DNA of 64,000 nt. It comes from Brevibacillus agri. Its GTDB lineage: Bacteria; Bacillota; Bacilli; Brevibacillales; Brevibacillaceae. Positions 44,140-53,189 of the stretch are shown piece by piece. Below the pieces are notes generated by a model. The model was given only the letters and a program-made list of their open reading frames with translations. It was not told where the DNA came from and ran no database searches. The first letter of the stretch is position 1; every line of letters starts with the position of its first letter. The position numbers and the translations under genes were made by a program. The stretch spans positions 4,549,001 to 4,613,000 of the forward strand of contig NZ_CP026363.1 of NCBI RefSeq assembly GCF_004117055.1, in the 5' to 3' direction.

Positions 44140-44604
44140 TTACCTGGCGCTTTCCCTCTTCCCCGCAAGTCCAGCCTCATTCTTTTTCATACATAAAAAA
44201 CGCTCAACGCCGGGGTAGACTTCCCCCAGACTCTCCACCGCAAACCCGCACGACCGATAAAAAGCAACCGCCTCCCGATCGGTTTCCGCCTGAATGGCAG
44301 CCAACGAGTGCAGGGCCAAGACGTCGTCGATCAATTGGCGTCCGACGCCTTGTCCCCGCCGCTCTTCTGTGACCGCAATATGCAAAATGACCGCCGTATT
44401 CTCAGTCGGATTCCTTTTCAGCCCGATAATCGCGAAGACGCTGTCGCCATCGACGCAGGCGTACAAGCTCCGATTCGGATCGGTCTTGTACAATCTCATG
44501 AGCACGTTCAGCTTTTCCGGTGTCGGGTTGTACAGGCACGGCGCGATTACGGCCGCGACATCGGCGGTCAGCTCATCGACCTGTTGTAACGTTAACGGAA
44601 GCAT
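44140..44604 (-). CDS. GNAT-family N-acetyltransferase
   Basis: 154 residues. The acetyl-CoA loop is RRGQGVGRQLI within a typical GNAT fold, with the later YRSCGFAVES strand. The ATG at 44604 has AAGGAGGG five bases upstream; a longer start 35 codons earlier lacks one. Substrate unknown. Convergent with the secreted-protein gene. Confidence 0.88.
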   Translation of the reverse strand: MLPLTLQQVDELTADVAAVIAPCLYNPTPEKLNVLMRLYKTDPNRSLYACVDGDSVFAIIGLKRNPTENTAVILHIAVTEERRGQGVGRQLIDDVLALHSLAAIQAETDREAVAFYRSCGFAVESLGEVYPGVERFLCMKKNEAGLAGKRESAR

Positions 44605-44764
44605 GCTTTCCCTCCTTGATCGGGCCGTGCAGTCTTTTCGCAAAGCGGCCAGCCTTGCGTTAAAGCCCGTGAATGGACGTGTGGCAGCGAGGCACGCCAT
44701 GGTGCGCACCCGCTACAGCACCCCTAAATTTACCACTGGCTGGATGAAAAGATCAATAAGCAAA

Positions 44765-44790
44765 CAGCCACCCCCCAAAGAGGATGGCTG
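44765..44790 (-). terminator. weak terminator of the Liv-type operon
   Basis: CAGCCA (44765-44770) and TGGCTG (44785-44790) with inner C/G pairs; the T-tract on the minus strand is broken. Confidence 0.4.
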
Positions 44791-44809
44791 CCTTTGCCGC
44801 TTTCTGCCG

Positions 44810-45598
44810 TCACAACCAGCGCTTCCGCCGTTTGTAGTGCTTCACCTGGCGAAAGCTTTTTCGCTTCCCGTCACTCATACCCAAGTAAAACTCGCGAACG
44901 TCCTCGTTGGACTGCAACGACTCCACGTCCCCTTCCAGCACGATCCTGCCGTTTTCCATGATGTAGCCGTAATCGGCAATGGACAGGGCGACATTCGCGT
45001 TTTGCTCGACGACGAGTATCGTTGTGCCTTGCTCCTCGTTGATCTTTTTGATGATCGAAAAAATTTCCTTCACGAGCAGCGGGGCCAAACCGAGCGATGG
45101 CTCATCGAGCAAGAGCAACCGTGGACGGGCCATCAGCGCCCGGCCGATCGCCAGCATCTGCTGTTCGCCGCCGCTCAAGTAGCCAGCCGTTCTTGTGCGC
45201 AGCATTTTCAGCTTGGGAAAGTAATGGTAGACCTGCTCCATCTCGTCCTTGAGCGAGCCGCGCTCCCGCCGCGTATGGGCTCCGGCGATGAGATTTTCCT
45301 CCACGCTGAGATGCTCGAACACGCGCCTGCCTTCCATCACCTGAAAAATTCCGCTTTTGACGATTTCCTCCGGCTCTCTCCCGGTGATGACGCTTCCCGC
45401 GTACTCCAGGCTGCCGTCCGTCACTTCGCCGTTCTCGCTTTTCAGCAGGCCGGATATCGCCCGCAGCGTCGTCGTCTTGCCCGCGCCGTTGCTGCCGAGC
45501 AGCGCGACAATTTTCCCCTCCGGCACGTGCATCGACATCCCCTTCAGGACGAGAATCACCTTGCCGTACATCACTTCCACGTTGTTCAGTGTTAGCAT
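44810..45598 (-). CDS. Liv-type ABC transporter ATPase (LivF class)
   Basis: 262 residues. Walker A GSNGAGKTT, signature LSGGEQQMLAIGRAL, Walker B RLLLLDEPS, followed by LGLAPLLVKEI, the LivF hallmark. The C-terminus has an unusual basic tail (KRKSFRQVKHYKRRKRW). Last gene of a six-gene operon (LivG, ligase, LivH, LivM, binding protein, LivF). Pairs with LivG to drive the LivHM permease. Confidence 0.92.
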   Translation of the reverse strand: MLTLNNVEVMYGKVILVLKGMSMHVPEGKIVALLGSNGAGKTTTLRAISGLLKSENGEVTDGSLEYAGSVITGREPEEIVKSGIFQVMEGRRVFEHLSVEENLIAGAHTRRERGSLKDEMEQVYHYFPKLKMLRTRTAGYLSGGEQQMLAIGRALMARPRLLLLDEPSLGLAPLLVKEIFSIIKKINEEQGTTILVVEQNANVALSIADYGYIMENGRIVLEGDVESLQSNEDVREFYLGMSDGKRKSFRQVKHYKRRKRWL

Positions 45599-45618
45599 GG
45601 CTTCCCCCGATCCAGCCT

Positions 45619-46863
45619 TTAGTAGCCGATGTAGTCCGTAATGATCTCGAACTTGCCGTTTTTCACTTCGCCGAGCCGCACCTGCGTCGTTCCGCGGTGA
45701 TTATCAGCCGAGAAGGAGACAGGAGCAGCCAGGCCGCCAAACTCCAGGTTGGAAATTTTTTCGATGCCCGCCTTGATTCCTTCGCCTGTCAAATTGTCGC
45801 CCGCATTTTTAATTCCTTCCACCATGATTTTCGCTGCGACCCAGCCTTGGACGAACTTCTGGTTTTTGTCCGCCAGCTTCTCTCCTTTGGTGGCGAGGTA
45901 GTCTTCGATTTCTTTCAGTCCCGGCAAATTTTCGTACGGGAAGGCGTGCGTGATGACGCCGATGTAGCCTTCCGCCGCGTCGCCCGCCAGCGTGATGACG
46001 CCTTCGCCCGCCGCCCAGTTCAAGCCGATGAATTTGGTCGTCAGCCCGAGCTTTTTCGCATCCTTCAAAATGGTAGCCGTCGCTCCCCACGTCTGCTGGA
46101 TGATGGCGAAGTCGGGATTTTTCTTTTGCATGTTAAGAAGCTGCGGTGTCGCGTCGAGCGCCTTGAGATCGACAATCTGCTCATCCACGACGTCCACGCC
46201 TACGGAAGCGGCGTACGCTTTGGCGTCCTCAATCGGCGACTTGCCGAACGGGGTGTCGTTGTAGAGCAAGGCCAGCTTCGGATTGCCGCTGCCTTTCCAG
46301 TTGTCGCGGAACCATTTGATCGCGACTTTGGCCTGATCGGAGTAGGTGGCAGCCGTCATGAAGTTGTACGGATGCTGGTTGACCTGCGTCAGCGCTTCGG
46401 AGTAGGAGGCGGAGATGAACGGCACTTTGTCTTTGGCGATCAGCTCCTTCATCGCTTCCGTGTCTCCGGTTCCCCAGCCCAAAATCGCCGAGACTTTATC
46501 CTGCTTGATGAACTTTTGATAAATTTTCACCGCCTCCGGGACTTTGTAGGCGTAGTCCACGCCGATCAGCTCGACCTTCGCCCCCTCGATGCCGCCTTTG
46601 GAGTTGAGGTAGTCAATGTACGCCTTTTCGCCCTCTGCGTACGGCTTGCCGACGTCTCCGGTTCCGCCCGTTTCGTCAAACAGCCCGCCGATTTTGATCG
46701 TGGCCGCAGGCGCAGTTGCAGCCGGAGCGCTTGTGCCGCCCGACGAATTGCCCGACGAGCCGCCTGTCGCGGCCGGAGCGCTTGACTGTCCGCCTCCCCC
46801 GCAGCCTGCGATCAATACCGCAGAGAGAATCGCAACCGAAATCGCTTGCATCCGTTTTTTCAT
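45619..46863 (-). CDS. Liv-type substrate-binding lipoprotein
   Basis: 414 residues. The N-terminus carries the lipobox LIAGC, then a Gly/Ser/Pro/Ala linker and a type I periplasmic-binding fold (IKIGGLFDETGGTGDVGKPY, NFMTAATYSDQ, AILGWGTGDTEAM). LivK-class proteins bind branched amino acids, amides, urea or aromatic acids. An acyl-CoA ligase in the same operon favours a carboxylic acid here (inference). ATG start with AAAGGGGGA upstream. Confidence 0.9.
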   Translation of the reverse strand: MKKRMQAISVAILSAVLIAGCGGGGQSSAPAATGGSSGNSSGGTSAPAATAPAATIKIGGLFDETGGTGDVGKPYAEGEKAYIDYLNSKGGIEGAKVELIGVDYAYKVPEAVKIYQKFIKQDKVSAILGWGTGDTEAMKELIAKDKVPFISASYSEALTQVNQHPYNFMTAATYSDQAKVAIKWFRDNWKGSGNPKLALLYNDTPFGKSPIEDAKAYAASVGVDVVDEQIVDLKALDATPQLLNMQKKNPDFAIIQQTWGATATILKDAKKLGLTTKFIGLNWAAGEGVITLAGDAAEGYIGVITHAFPYENLPGLKEIEDYLATKGEKLADKNQKFVQGWVAAKIMVEGIKNAGDNLTGEGIKAGIEKISNLEFGGLAAPVSFSADNHRGTTQVRLGEVKNGKFEIITDYIGY

Positions 46864-46910
46864 CCTGAAAATCCCCCTTTTTATTTTTTACAGGCGCTGC
46901 CCAAAGAGCG

Positions 46911-47972
46911 TTAGTAGGAAAACGGCCACAGCTTGCACTTCTCCTTGAAATTGCGCCACATCTTCGCCAGTCCCTCCGGCTCGTAGATGAGAAAGCCGAT
47001 GACGATGCCGCCAAAAATGATTTGGCGAATGGCGCCGTAATGCTCGGTCACCTGCGGCAACAGCACAGCGAGCAAATCCATCAGCTCGCGCAACAGCACG
47101 GGCAGCAAGGTGAGAAACACCGCGCCGAAAATCGAGCCGACGACACTCCCCAGCCCGCCGATCAAAATCATCGCCAAATACTCGATCGACACCCCGATGT
47201 CGAAGTGCTCCGGGGAAATCACCAGCGTGTAATGGCCCATCAGCGCGCCTGCGATCCCGATGAAAAACGAGCTGGTGGCAAAAGCCAGCACTTTGTAGCG
47301 AAACAGGTTGATCCCCATGACCTCTGCGGCGAGATCGCGGTCGCGCACGGCGACAAACGCGCGTCCGGTGCGGGAGCGAAACAGGTTTGCCGAAAAGACG
47401 AACGTAACCACGAGCACAGCCAGCGTCAAATAGTAATAGCTCATCTCCGAATCGAACGAAAAGCTGCCCAGCGTCGGGCGGGACAAAATCATCCCGGCTG
47501 TACCGCCCGTAAGCCCATCCCAATGATTCATCGCATACAAAATAATCACTTGCGCGGCCAAAGTCGCCATCGCGAGGTACAGCCCTTTTAGCCGCAAGGA
47601 AGGGATTCCGAACAGCGCCCCGACCAATGCTGTCGCAATTCCGGCCAGCGGCAGCGAAATCCAGAAGCTCAGGCCAAGCGACGTCGTGAGCAGCGCCGAT
47701 GCGTACCCGCCCACTCCGAGAAAAGCGCCGACCCCGATGGAAATTTGCCCGGTAAAACCTGTCAAAATATTCAGACCGATAGCGCCGATCGAGGCGATGG
47801 CACACAAGACAGCCAGACTGGTCACATACTCGCTGACCACCCAGGGCAGCAGGAGAAAACAACCGAGCAGCGCGTACACCCGGTAGCGGATGCGCGGAAT
47901 TTTGTACAGCGCCATGTCTTCCCGATACGTCGTGCGAAACTCTCCGCATTCACTGACAAATGGACTTCTCAT
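46911..47972 (-). CDS. Liv-type ABC permease (LivM class)
   Basis: 353 residues, about eight to ten spans. LivM stretches are NILTGFTGQISIGVGAFLGVGGYASALL and GGLGSVVGSIFGAVFLTLLP. The ATG at 47972 overlaps the end of livH (47977) closely; an in-frame ATG near 47916 (MALYKIPR) is an alternative. Forms the channel with LivH. Confidence 0.9.
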   Translation of the reverse strand: MRSPFVSECGEFRTTYREDMALYKIPRIRYRVYALLGCFLLLPWVVSEYVTSLAVLCAIASIGAIGLNILTGFTGQISIGVGAFLGVGGYASALLTTSLGLSFWISLPLAGIATALVGALFGIPSLRLKGLYLAMATLAAQVIILYAMNHWDGLTGGTAGMILSRPTLGSFSFDSEMSYYYLTLAVLVVTFVFSANLFRSRTGRAFVAVRDRDLAAEVMGINLFRYKVLAFATSSFFIGIAGALMGHYTLVISPEHFDIGVSIEYLAMILIGGLGSVVGSIFGAVFLTLLPVLLRELMDLLAVLLPQVTEHYGAIRQIIFGGIVIGFLIYEPEGLAKMWRNFKEKCKLWPFSY

Positions 47973-47976
47973 CCGC

Positions 47977-48861
47977 TCACACCCTTTCAATCTCACGTTT
48001 GCCAAACAACCCGTACGGCTTGAACATGAGAATCAGCACGAGTACGACAAACGGCAACACTTCCTTGACCCCGCCGCCCAAAATCGGATCGAGGTACCCG
48101 CCCGCCAGCGTCTCCAGCACGCCGATGATAAAGCCGCCGACAATCGCGCCGGGAATGCTGTCCAGTCCGCCGAGCAAAGCTACTGGCAGCACCTTCAGCC
48201 CGATCAGCGCCAGCGAGGAGTTGACCCCATTAATATTGCCGAGCAGTACGCCGCCGACTGACGAGACAATCGCGGAAATCGCCCAGGTGACGGCAAAAAT
48301 CACTTTTACGCTGATCCCCATGGAGAGAGCTGCCTGCTGATCGTCCGCCGTTGCGCGCATGGCGATTCCGAGCTTGGAAAACTTGAAAAACAACGTAAAC
48401 AACCCGAGCAAAATGAGTACGGTAACCAGCGACCAGACGTACACTTGTGGGACGACTACGCCACCGAGCGCAAGCGGCTGCACAGGAAAAATCGCCGGAA
48501 ACACCCGTGTATCCGTCCCCCAGAACAGGTGGACGATCCCCGCCATGACACTGGACAGACCGATCGTCGCCATAATCATGGAGATGACGGGCACGCCGAT
48601 GAACGGCCGCAAGACGACGCGCTCCACCGCCCAGCCGAGCACCGCGCTGAAGACGAGCGTCAGCAGCAAGGCGGGCAAAAACGGTATTTGGTAGGAAGTA
48701 ATCAGCGTCAGGCAGACGTACGAGCCGACCAGCACGAACTCGCCCTGCGCGAAGTTGATCGCGTCACTCGATTTGTAAATGAGGACAAATCCGAGCGCGA
48801 TCAAGCCGTAAATGCTACCTACCGCCAGCCCCATGACCAGCAGTTGCCAAAACATATCCAT
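47977..48861 (-). CDS. Liv-type ABC permease (LivH class)
   Basis: 294 residues, about eight spans. LivH stretches are GSIYGLIALGFVLIYKSSDAINFAQGEF and GGLDSIPGAIVGGFIIGVLE. Its ATG shares one base with the TAA stop of the ligase gene, so translation is coupled. Forms the channel with LivM. Confidence 0.92.
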   Translation of the reverse strand: MDMFWQLLVMGLAVGSIYGLIALGFVLIYKSSDAINFAQGEFVLVGSYVCLTLITSYQIPFLPALLLTLVFSAVLGWAVERVVLRPFIGVPVISMIMATIGLSSVMAGIVHLFWGTDTRVFPAIFPVQPLALGGVVVPQVYVWSLVTVLILLGLFTLFFKFSKLGIAMRATADDQQAALSMGISVKVIFAVTWAISAIVSSVGGVLLGNINGVNSSLALIGLKVLPVALLGGLDSIPGAIVGGFIIGVLETLAGGYLDPILGGGVKEVLPFVVLVLILMFKPYGLFGKREIERV

Positions 48862-50783
48862 TACGCCACCTCCCCATCCGACGCCAGCGGCGCGTCCACA
48901 TCGACGATTTTCAGTTGCGTGCGGACGGCTGTTTCCCGACCATCTCGGTAGCGGACCGCGCCCTCTACCCAGACCGCGTTCAAATCGCTGTACATGCCGT
49001 CAATTACCGCTTCGTACTTGTCTGCGACGTAGCTCCGCCGCACTTTTTTCGTCCGCGTCAGCTCTTCGTCATCCGCATCCAGTTCCTTGTGGAGCAGCAC
49101 AAACCGCTTCACTTTTTCCTTTTCCGCAAGCTCGCTGTTCATCCGCTCGACTTCGCGGCGAATGAGCAGCAGCACCTCCTGCTTTTGCGCCAGGTCGCTG
49201 TACGTCGTGTAGGCGACCTGATTCAGCTCGGCATAGCGGCCGACATTCGCCATGTCGATATTGAGAATCGCCGTCACATACGGGCGATCCGTGCCAATCG
49301 CCATCACCTCCTTGATATAGGGGCTGAATTTCAGCTTGTTTTCGATCAACTGCGGAGACACCAGCTCGTCGTTGTCCAAGCGGATCACATCCTGCAAACG
49401 GTCGAGCACGACCAACTGTCCGCTCTCGTCCATATAGCCGACGTCTCCCGTCCGCAGCCAGCCATCCACCAAAGCGTCTTCCGTCGCCCGCTCGTTTTTG
49501 TAGTAGCCGGAAAAGACGCTCGGGCTTTTGATCCAGATTTCCCTTTTGTCCGAGACGTTGATTTCCGTCCCCGGGAGCGGTTCGCCGACCGTATCCGGCT
49601 TGATTTTACCGTCGCGGTGAACGGCGGCGATCCCGGACACTTCCGTCTGCCCGTATATTTGCTTCAGATTGACCCCAAGGCTCTGAAAAAACCGGGAGAC
49701 GTCTGCTCCCAGCGCGGCGCCTCCCGTATAGGCGCGCTTGATGCGCAAAAGCCCCAGATGATCCTTGATCGCGGAAAAGACGAGATAGTCTCCGAGCGTG
49801 TACATCAAGCGCTGCCAGACCGTCAGCCGCCCTCCCGCAATCGCAGTCTGCGCCTTCGCTTCGCCGTACGGACGGAACCATTCGTACAACGAGCGCTTCA
49901 GCCAGCCAGCGTCCTGCAGCTTGACCTGCACGCGCGACACCATGTCCTCCCATATTCTCGGCGGGGAAAAAATCAGGTGCGGGCCAATCTCGCGCAAATC
50001 CGCCTGTACCGTAGACGTATCCTCCGGGAAGTTGACCGTGTAGCCTGCGAGAAACGCGCCGGAGACGCTCATCATCTGCTCCCCGATCCAGGCCAGCGGC
50101 AAAAACGAGACGTACTCGTCGGACACGTCCACAGGGTCGATGGAAAACAGGCTCTCCGTCATGTGCAGCAGATTGCGGTGCGACAGCATCGCCCCTTTTG
50201 GCGGTCCGGTCGTTCCGGCGGTATAGCACAATATCGCGATGTCCTCCACGCTTCCCTGCTCAACCTCCCGCTCCCACTCGCCTGATGCGTAATAAGCGCA
50301 TTGCCTCCCAAGCTGCTGGACGTCGCGAAACGGGGAGAGCAGCGGGTGATCGTAGCCGCGCATCCCTTTGTCCTTGTAAAACACGATTTTTTGCACAAAC
50401 GGCAGCTCGTCGGCAATTTCCAGCAGCTTGTCGACCTGCTCCTGATCCTCGACTACGACGATTTTTGCATCGGAGTGGTTCAAAATGTAGGCGATCTCTT
50501 TTGGCAGCGAATCCTGGTACAAGCCGACGGATACGCCCCCGAGCGCTTGCGCGGCTGCCTCGGCCATCACCCACTCCGGACGGTTGTCCCCGATGATCGC
50601 CAGCTTGTCGCCGCGCGAAAAGCCCAGCTCTCTAAGCCCACTTGACAGCGCTTTCACTTCTTCCGACAGTTGCCTCCAGGTCAGCTCCTGCCAGATGCCC
50701 AGCTTTTTTTGGCGCATGGCTGTCTTGTTCGGCCACTGCACTCCCCTTGCCAGCAAATATTGCGGAATGGTCTTCAGCTTCAT
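48861..50783 (-). CDS. AMP-forming long-chain-type acyl-CoA ligase
   Basis: 640 residues of the ANL superfamily, FadD15/FAA1-like branch (COG1022). The phosphate loop is YTAGTTGPPKGAMLSH and other core stretches are YGQTEVSG and GWLRTGDVGYMDESG. It makes acyl-AMP and then acyl-CoA from a carboxylic acid. The ATG at 50783 has GGGAGGA upstream; a longer frame reaching 50879 overlaps LivG and is rejected. Lying between livG and livH, it probably traps the imported acid as a CoA ester, a layout seen in other acid-uptake Liv operons. Acid identity unknown. Confidence 0.9.
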   Translation of the reverse strand: MKLKTIPQYLLARGVQWPNKTAMRQKKLGIWQELTWRQLSEEVKALSSGLRELGFSRGDKLAIIGDNRPEWVMAEAAAQALGGVSVGLYQDSLPKEIAYILNHSDAKIVVVEDQEQVDKLLEIADELPFVQKIVFYKDKGMRGYDHPLLSPFRDVQQLGRQCAYYASGEWEREVEQGSVEDIAILCYTAGTTGPPKGAMLSHRNLLHMTESLFSIDPVDVSDEYVSFLPLAWIGEQMMSVSGAFLAGYTVNFPEDTSTVQADLREIGPHLIFSPPRIWEDMVSRVQVKLQDAGWLKRSLYEWFRPYGEAKAQTAIAGGRLTVWQRLMYTLGDYLVFSAIKDHLGLLRIKRAYTGGAALGADVSRFFQSLGVNLKQIYGQTEVSGIAAVHRDGKIKPDTVGEPLPGTEINVSDKREIWIKSPSVFSGYYKNERATEDALVDGWLRTGDVGYMDESGQLVVLDRLQDVIRLDNDELVSPQLIENKLKFSPYIKEVMAIGTDRPYVTAILNIDMANVGRYAELNQVAYTTYSDLAQKQEVLLLIRREVERMNSELAEKEKVKRFVLLHKELDADDEELTRTKKVRRSYVADKYEAVIDGMYSDLNAVWVEGAVRYRDGRETAVRTQLKIVDVDAPLASDGEVA

Positions 50784-51565
50784 GCGCTCCTCCCCTCTTT
50801 TGTCCCTTCCTGTCCCAAATACGCCTCGATCACTTGCGGGTCGGTCTGAATCTGTTCCGGCGTGCCAAAAGCGATGCATTTGCCGAAGTCCAGTACGGCA
50901 ATGTGCTGGGACAGCTCCATGACTACGCCCATGTCGTGCTCGATCAAGATCATCGTCGTGCCCCGCTCCTCGTGAATATCGAGAATAAACCGCGCCATAT
51001 CTTCTTTTTCTTCGCTGTTCATCCCCGCCATCGGCTCGTCGAGCAACAGCATCTCCGGAGACAGAGCGAGCGCTCGCCCGACTTCCACGCGTTTTTGCAG
51101 GCCGTACGACAAAGTGCCCACTGGCTTGTGCCGAATGGACTCAATCTCGAGAAACGAGATGATCTCCTCCACAGCCCGCCGATGTTCGATCTCTTCCTGC
51201 TGTGCCTTCCCCCAGTAAAATCCGCACGACAAAAGCCCGGCCCGCATCCGCACGTGCCTGCCCAGCATGATGTTGTCCAAAACAGTCATATGTTTGAACA
51301 ACTCGATGTTTTGAAAGGCGCGCGCAATGCCTTTTTCCGCCCGCTTGTAGGGAGGAAGCGCAAGAATCGGCTCGCCCTGGAAGCGGATGGTGCCAGAGGT
51401 CGGTTTGTACAGGCCGCTGATGCAGTTGAGCATGCTCGTCTTGCCTGCTCCGTTCGGCCCGATGAGGGCAAAAATCTCGCCCTTTTCCACGTGAAAACTC
51501 ACCTCCGACAACGCTGCTACCCCGCCAAACTGCAGCGACAGCCGGTCTACCTCAAGCAACGCCAT
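50780..51565 (-). CDS. Liv-type ABC transporter ATPase (LivG class)
   Basis: 261 residues. Walker A GPNGAGKTSM, the LivG insert IARAFQNIELFKHMTVLDN, signature LSYGLQKRVEVGRAL (LSYG instead of LSGG, common in this class) and Walker B MLLLDEPMAG. The ATG at 51565 has AAGGGGGG seven bases upstream; upstream codons in the same frame are not supported. First gene of the operon. It overlaps the ligase start by four bases. Confidence 0.92.
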   Translation of the reverse strand: MALLEVDRLSLQFGGVAALSEVSFHVEKGEIFALIGPNGAGKTSMLNCISGLYKPTSGTIRFQGEPILALPPYKRAEKGIARAFQNIELFKHMTVLDNIMLGRHVRMRAGLLSCGFYWGKAQQEEIEHRRAVEEIISFLEIESIRHKPVGTLSYGLQKRVEVGRALALSPEMLLLDEPMAGMNSEEKEDMARFILDIHEERGTTMILIEHDMGVVMELSQHIAVLDFGKCIAFGTPEQIQTDPQVIEAYLGQEGTKEGRSA

Positions 51566-51603
51566 CTGAAATCCCCCCTTCTTTTTCGCAATGTATATGC
51601 TGG

Positions 51604-51618
51604 ATGTAAACATTACAT
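51604..51618. promoter_or_regulatory. possible operator upstream of the Liv/ligase operon
   Basis: ATGTAA-ACA-TTACAT, a perfect 6-bp inverted repeat about 40 bases upstream of the LivG start. A FadR- or TetR-like acyl-CoA sensor could bind here; none is encoded nearby. Confidence 0.4.
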
Positions 51619-51700
51619 TCGTTGCTTGTACCGCAAAGCCCTTCTTAAATTTTTAAAATTTTCTTTATTTTCAATCTAATTGATTTTCCATTCTTTCTCC

Positions 51701-53128
51701 CTATACATCCAGCGGCGTTTTCCGCGTTTGCTTTTTGTCAAACCACCTGCCCTTCAGATAGCAAAGGTCGTGCTGCCGAAAAAAGGCGACCAGCTCCCGC
51801 TCCGTATGGCCGAACAAGTCGGGACAAAAACGGTCAAACAGCACGTCAAACCTTCCGTACAGCATACCGCTCGCCGAAATGCGCTCTTTGTTTGGCGTTG
51901 TATTTCGCAAAAAGCCAAGCGCCTCCAGGCGGCAAAAGTACTCGTACACCAGCTCGTGAACCGCTTTGCCAGGCGACTCTCGCTCGTTCGGGCGACGGAT
52001 CGTTTGCGCCAGCCGCTGGTCGACGTACCTGGTCACTACGCTGCGAAACGGCCGCTCGAAAAAGCGGTCATCCTTCGTCAAAATGTGCTTGATAAAGAGC
52101 CGGGGAATTTCCGTTCCGGTGGCAAATACAGCCTTCCTTTGATAGACCTTGTGAATTTCCGTCAAAAACAGATAGCTTTGCCACAGGCGATGGTCGATGA
52201 CAAACAGTTGGTCGCCCTCCAGCTTCTGGTTGAACAGCGGATGCGAAAGATAGTCGCCCACTCTCGCCAGCGCGAACTTTCGCAACGGGTGGGCCAAAAA
52301 CTCGCGCTCTCGCTCGCGTTCCGTTTTTTTATGTGCCAGCGCCGCCTTTTCCCTTGTTGCCCTGCGCCGGGATGTTTTTTGGGCCTGCGGGCTTTGTCGC
52401 TTCTTTTCCGCCGCCAGCGGGGCATCGTCTGCCTGCAAAAGCTGCGCTTCCGGCGTGAGCTTCAACCGCGAAAGCTCCCACTCCGCCCTGCGCTTGCAGG
52501 AAAACAGCGTCTTCGCTCCCGCCACTGCTGCCAAATCCAGGAGCACGTCCAGGCGCTTCCTCCCGAGCGGATCGAGCAGGCACAGCAGGCGCTGCCGCTC
52601 CCAAATCGTTTTCTCCCAGGCTTGCAGCCGAAAGCGATTGACAGACCTGCTCGCAAAGACGCTTTTCCCGATGATCCAGATTTGCGCGATCTGCGCCTGG
52701 TCATATCCCTCGATTCGTTTGCGCAATGCCTTGTCCTCGATCCGTGAGCATTGGTATTCGATACAAAGCCGCTGTCCGTTCGGGAAAATCGTCAAAACAT
52801 CTGCGCGCTGCCCGATCTCTTCCAAATACGCTTCCTGACGCGTGTGATTCGCGGGATACAGCTCCCGGACCCACTCCACCAGCAGTTGTTTTCCCGCCTT
52901 GTGCTCGGCTGTCTCCGGCTCGCCAGCGTCACAGCAACTGCTCGCTACATGGGCAAAGTGCGGGGTCACGAGCTGTCCGTGCCGAAAGATCACTTTCGCC
53001 CCACACTGTTGACAAAACAACTGCTTGCCGGACCATGTCCGCAGCAACTCCGGCGAATGCGTCTGCGGATCAACCGAAAAGCCCTCTCCGTGCACACACT
53101 GTCTCACTGTCCATTCCCCCTCGGCCAT
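51701..53128 (-). CDS. coiA: competence protein CoiA-like nuclease
   Basis: 475 residues. The N-terminus has a Cys pair zinc-finger-like region (FCQQCGAKVIFRHG) and later SSCCDAGEPETAEHKAGK. The nuclease-like core includes EIGQRADVL and IEYQCSRIED, the restriction-endonuclease-like motif of CoiA. A basic, charged middle region (KKRQSPQAQKTSRRR) and a C-terminal half rich in Arg/Phe follow. CoiA promotes recombination during natural transformation. It is longer than the usual 370-390 residues by an internal insertion. Confidence 0.85.
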   Translation of the reverse strand: MAEGEWTVRQCVHGEGFSVDPQTHSPELLRTWSGKQLFCQQCGAKVIFRHGQLVTPHFAHVASSCCDAGEPETAEHKAGKQLLVEWVRELYPANHTRQEAYLEEIGQRADVLTIFPNGQRLCIEYQCSRIEDKALRKRIEGYDQAQIAQIWIIGKSVFASRSVNRFRLQAWEKTIWERQRLLCLLDPLGRKRLDVLLDLAAVAGAKTLFSCKRRAEWELSRLKLTPEAQLLQADDAPLAAEKKRQSPQAQKTSRRRATREKAALAHKKTEREREREFLAHPLRKFALARVGDYLSHPLFNQKLEGDQLFVIDHRLWQSYLFLTEIHKVYQRKAVFATGTEIPRLFIKHILTKDDRFFERPFRSVVTRYVDQRLAQTIRRPNERESPGKAVHELVYEYFCRLEALGFLRNTTPNKERISASGMLYGRFDVLFDRFCPDLFGHTERELVAFFRQHDLCYLKGRWFDKKQTRKTPLDV

Positions 53129-53151
53129 ACCGTACCAGAAGGCAGAAGGAC

Positions 53152-53182
53152 AAAAAAATACCCCAACGGAAAGTCGGGGTAT
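53152..53182 (-). terminator. terminator of the purine permease gene
   Basis: On the minus strand ATACCCC (53182-53176) pairs with GGGGTAT (53164-53158), followed by TTTTTTTG. Confidence 0.8.
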
Positions 53183-53189
53183 CTCTTCC

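Noticed and set aside
43884-44372. Open frame over the 16-bp repeats giving Gln/Ser/Asn-rich repeats
   Set aside because: The 16-base period rotates all frames, the later part is antisense to the GNAT gene, and there is no ribosome site.
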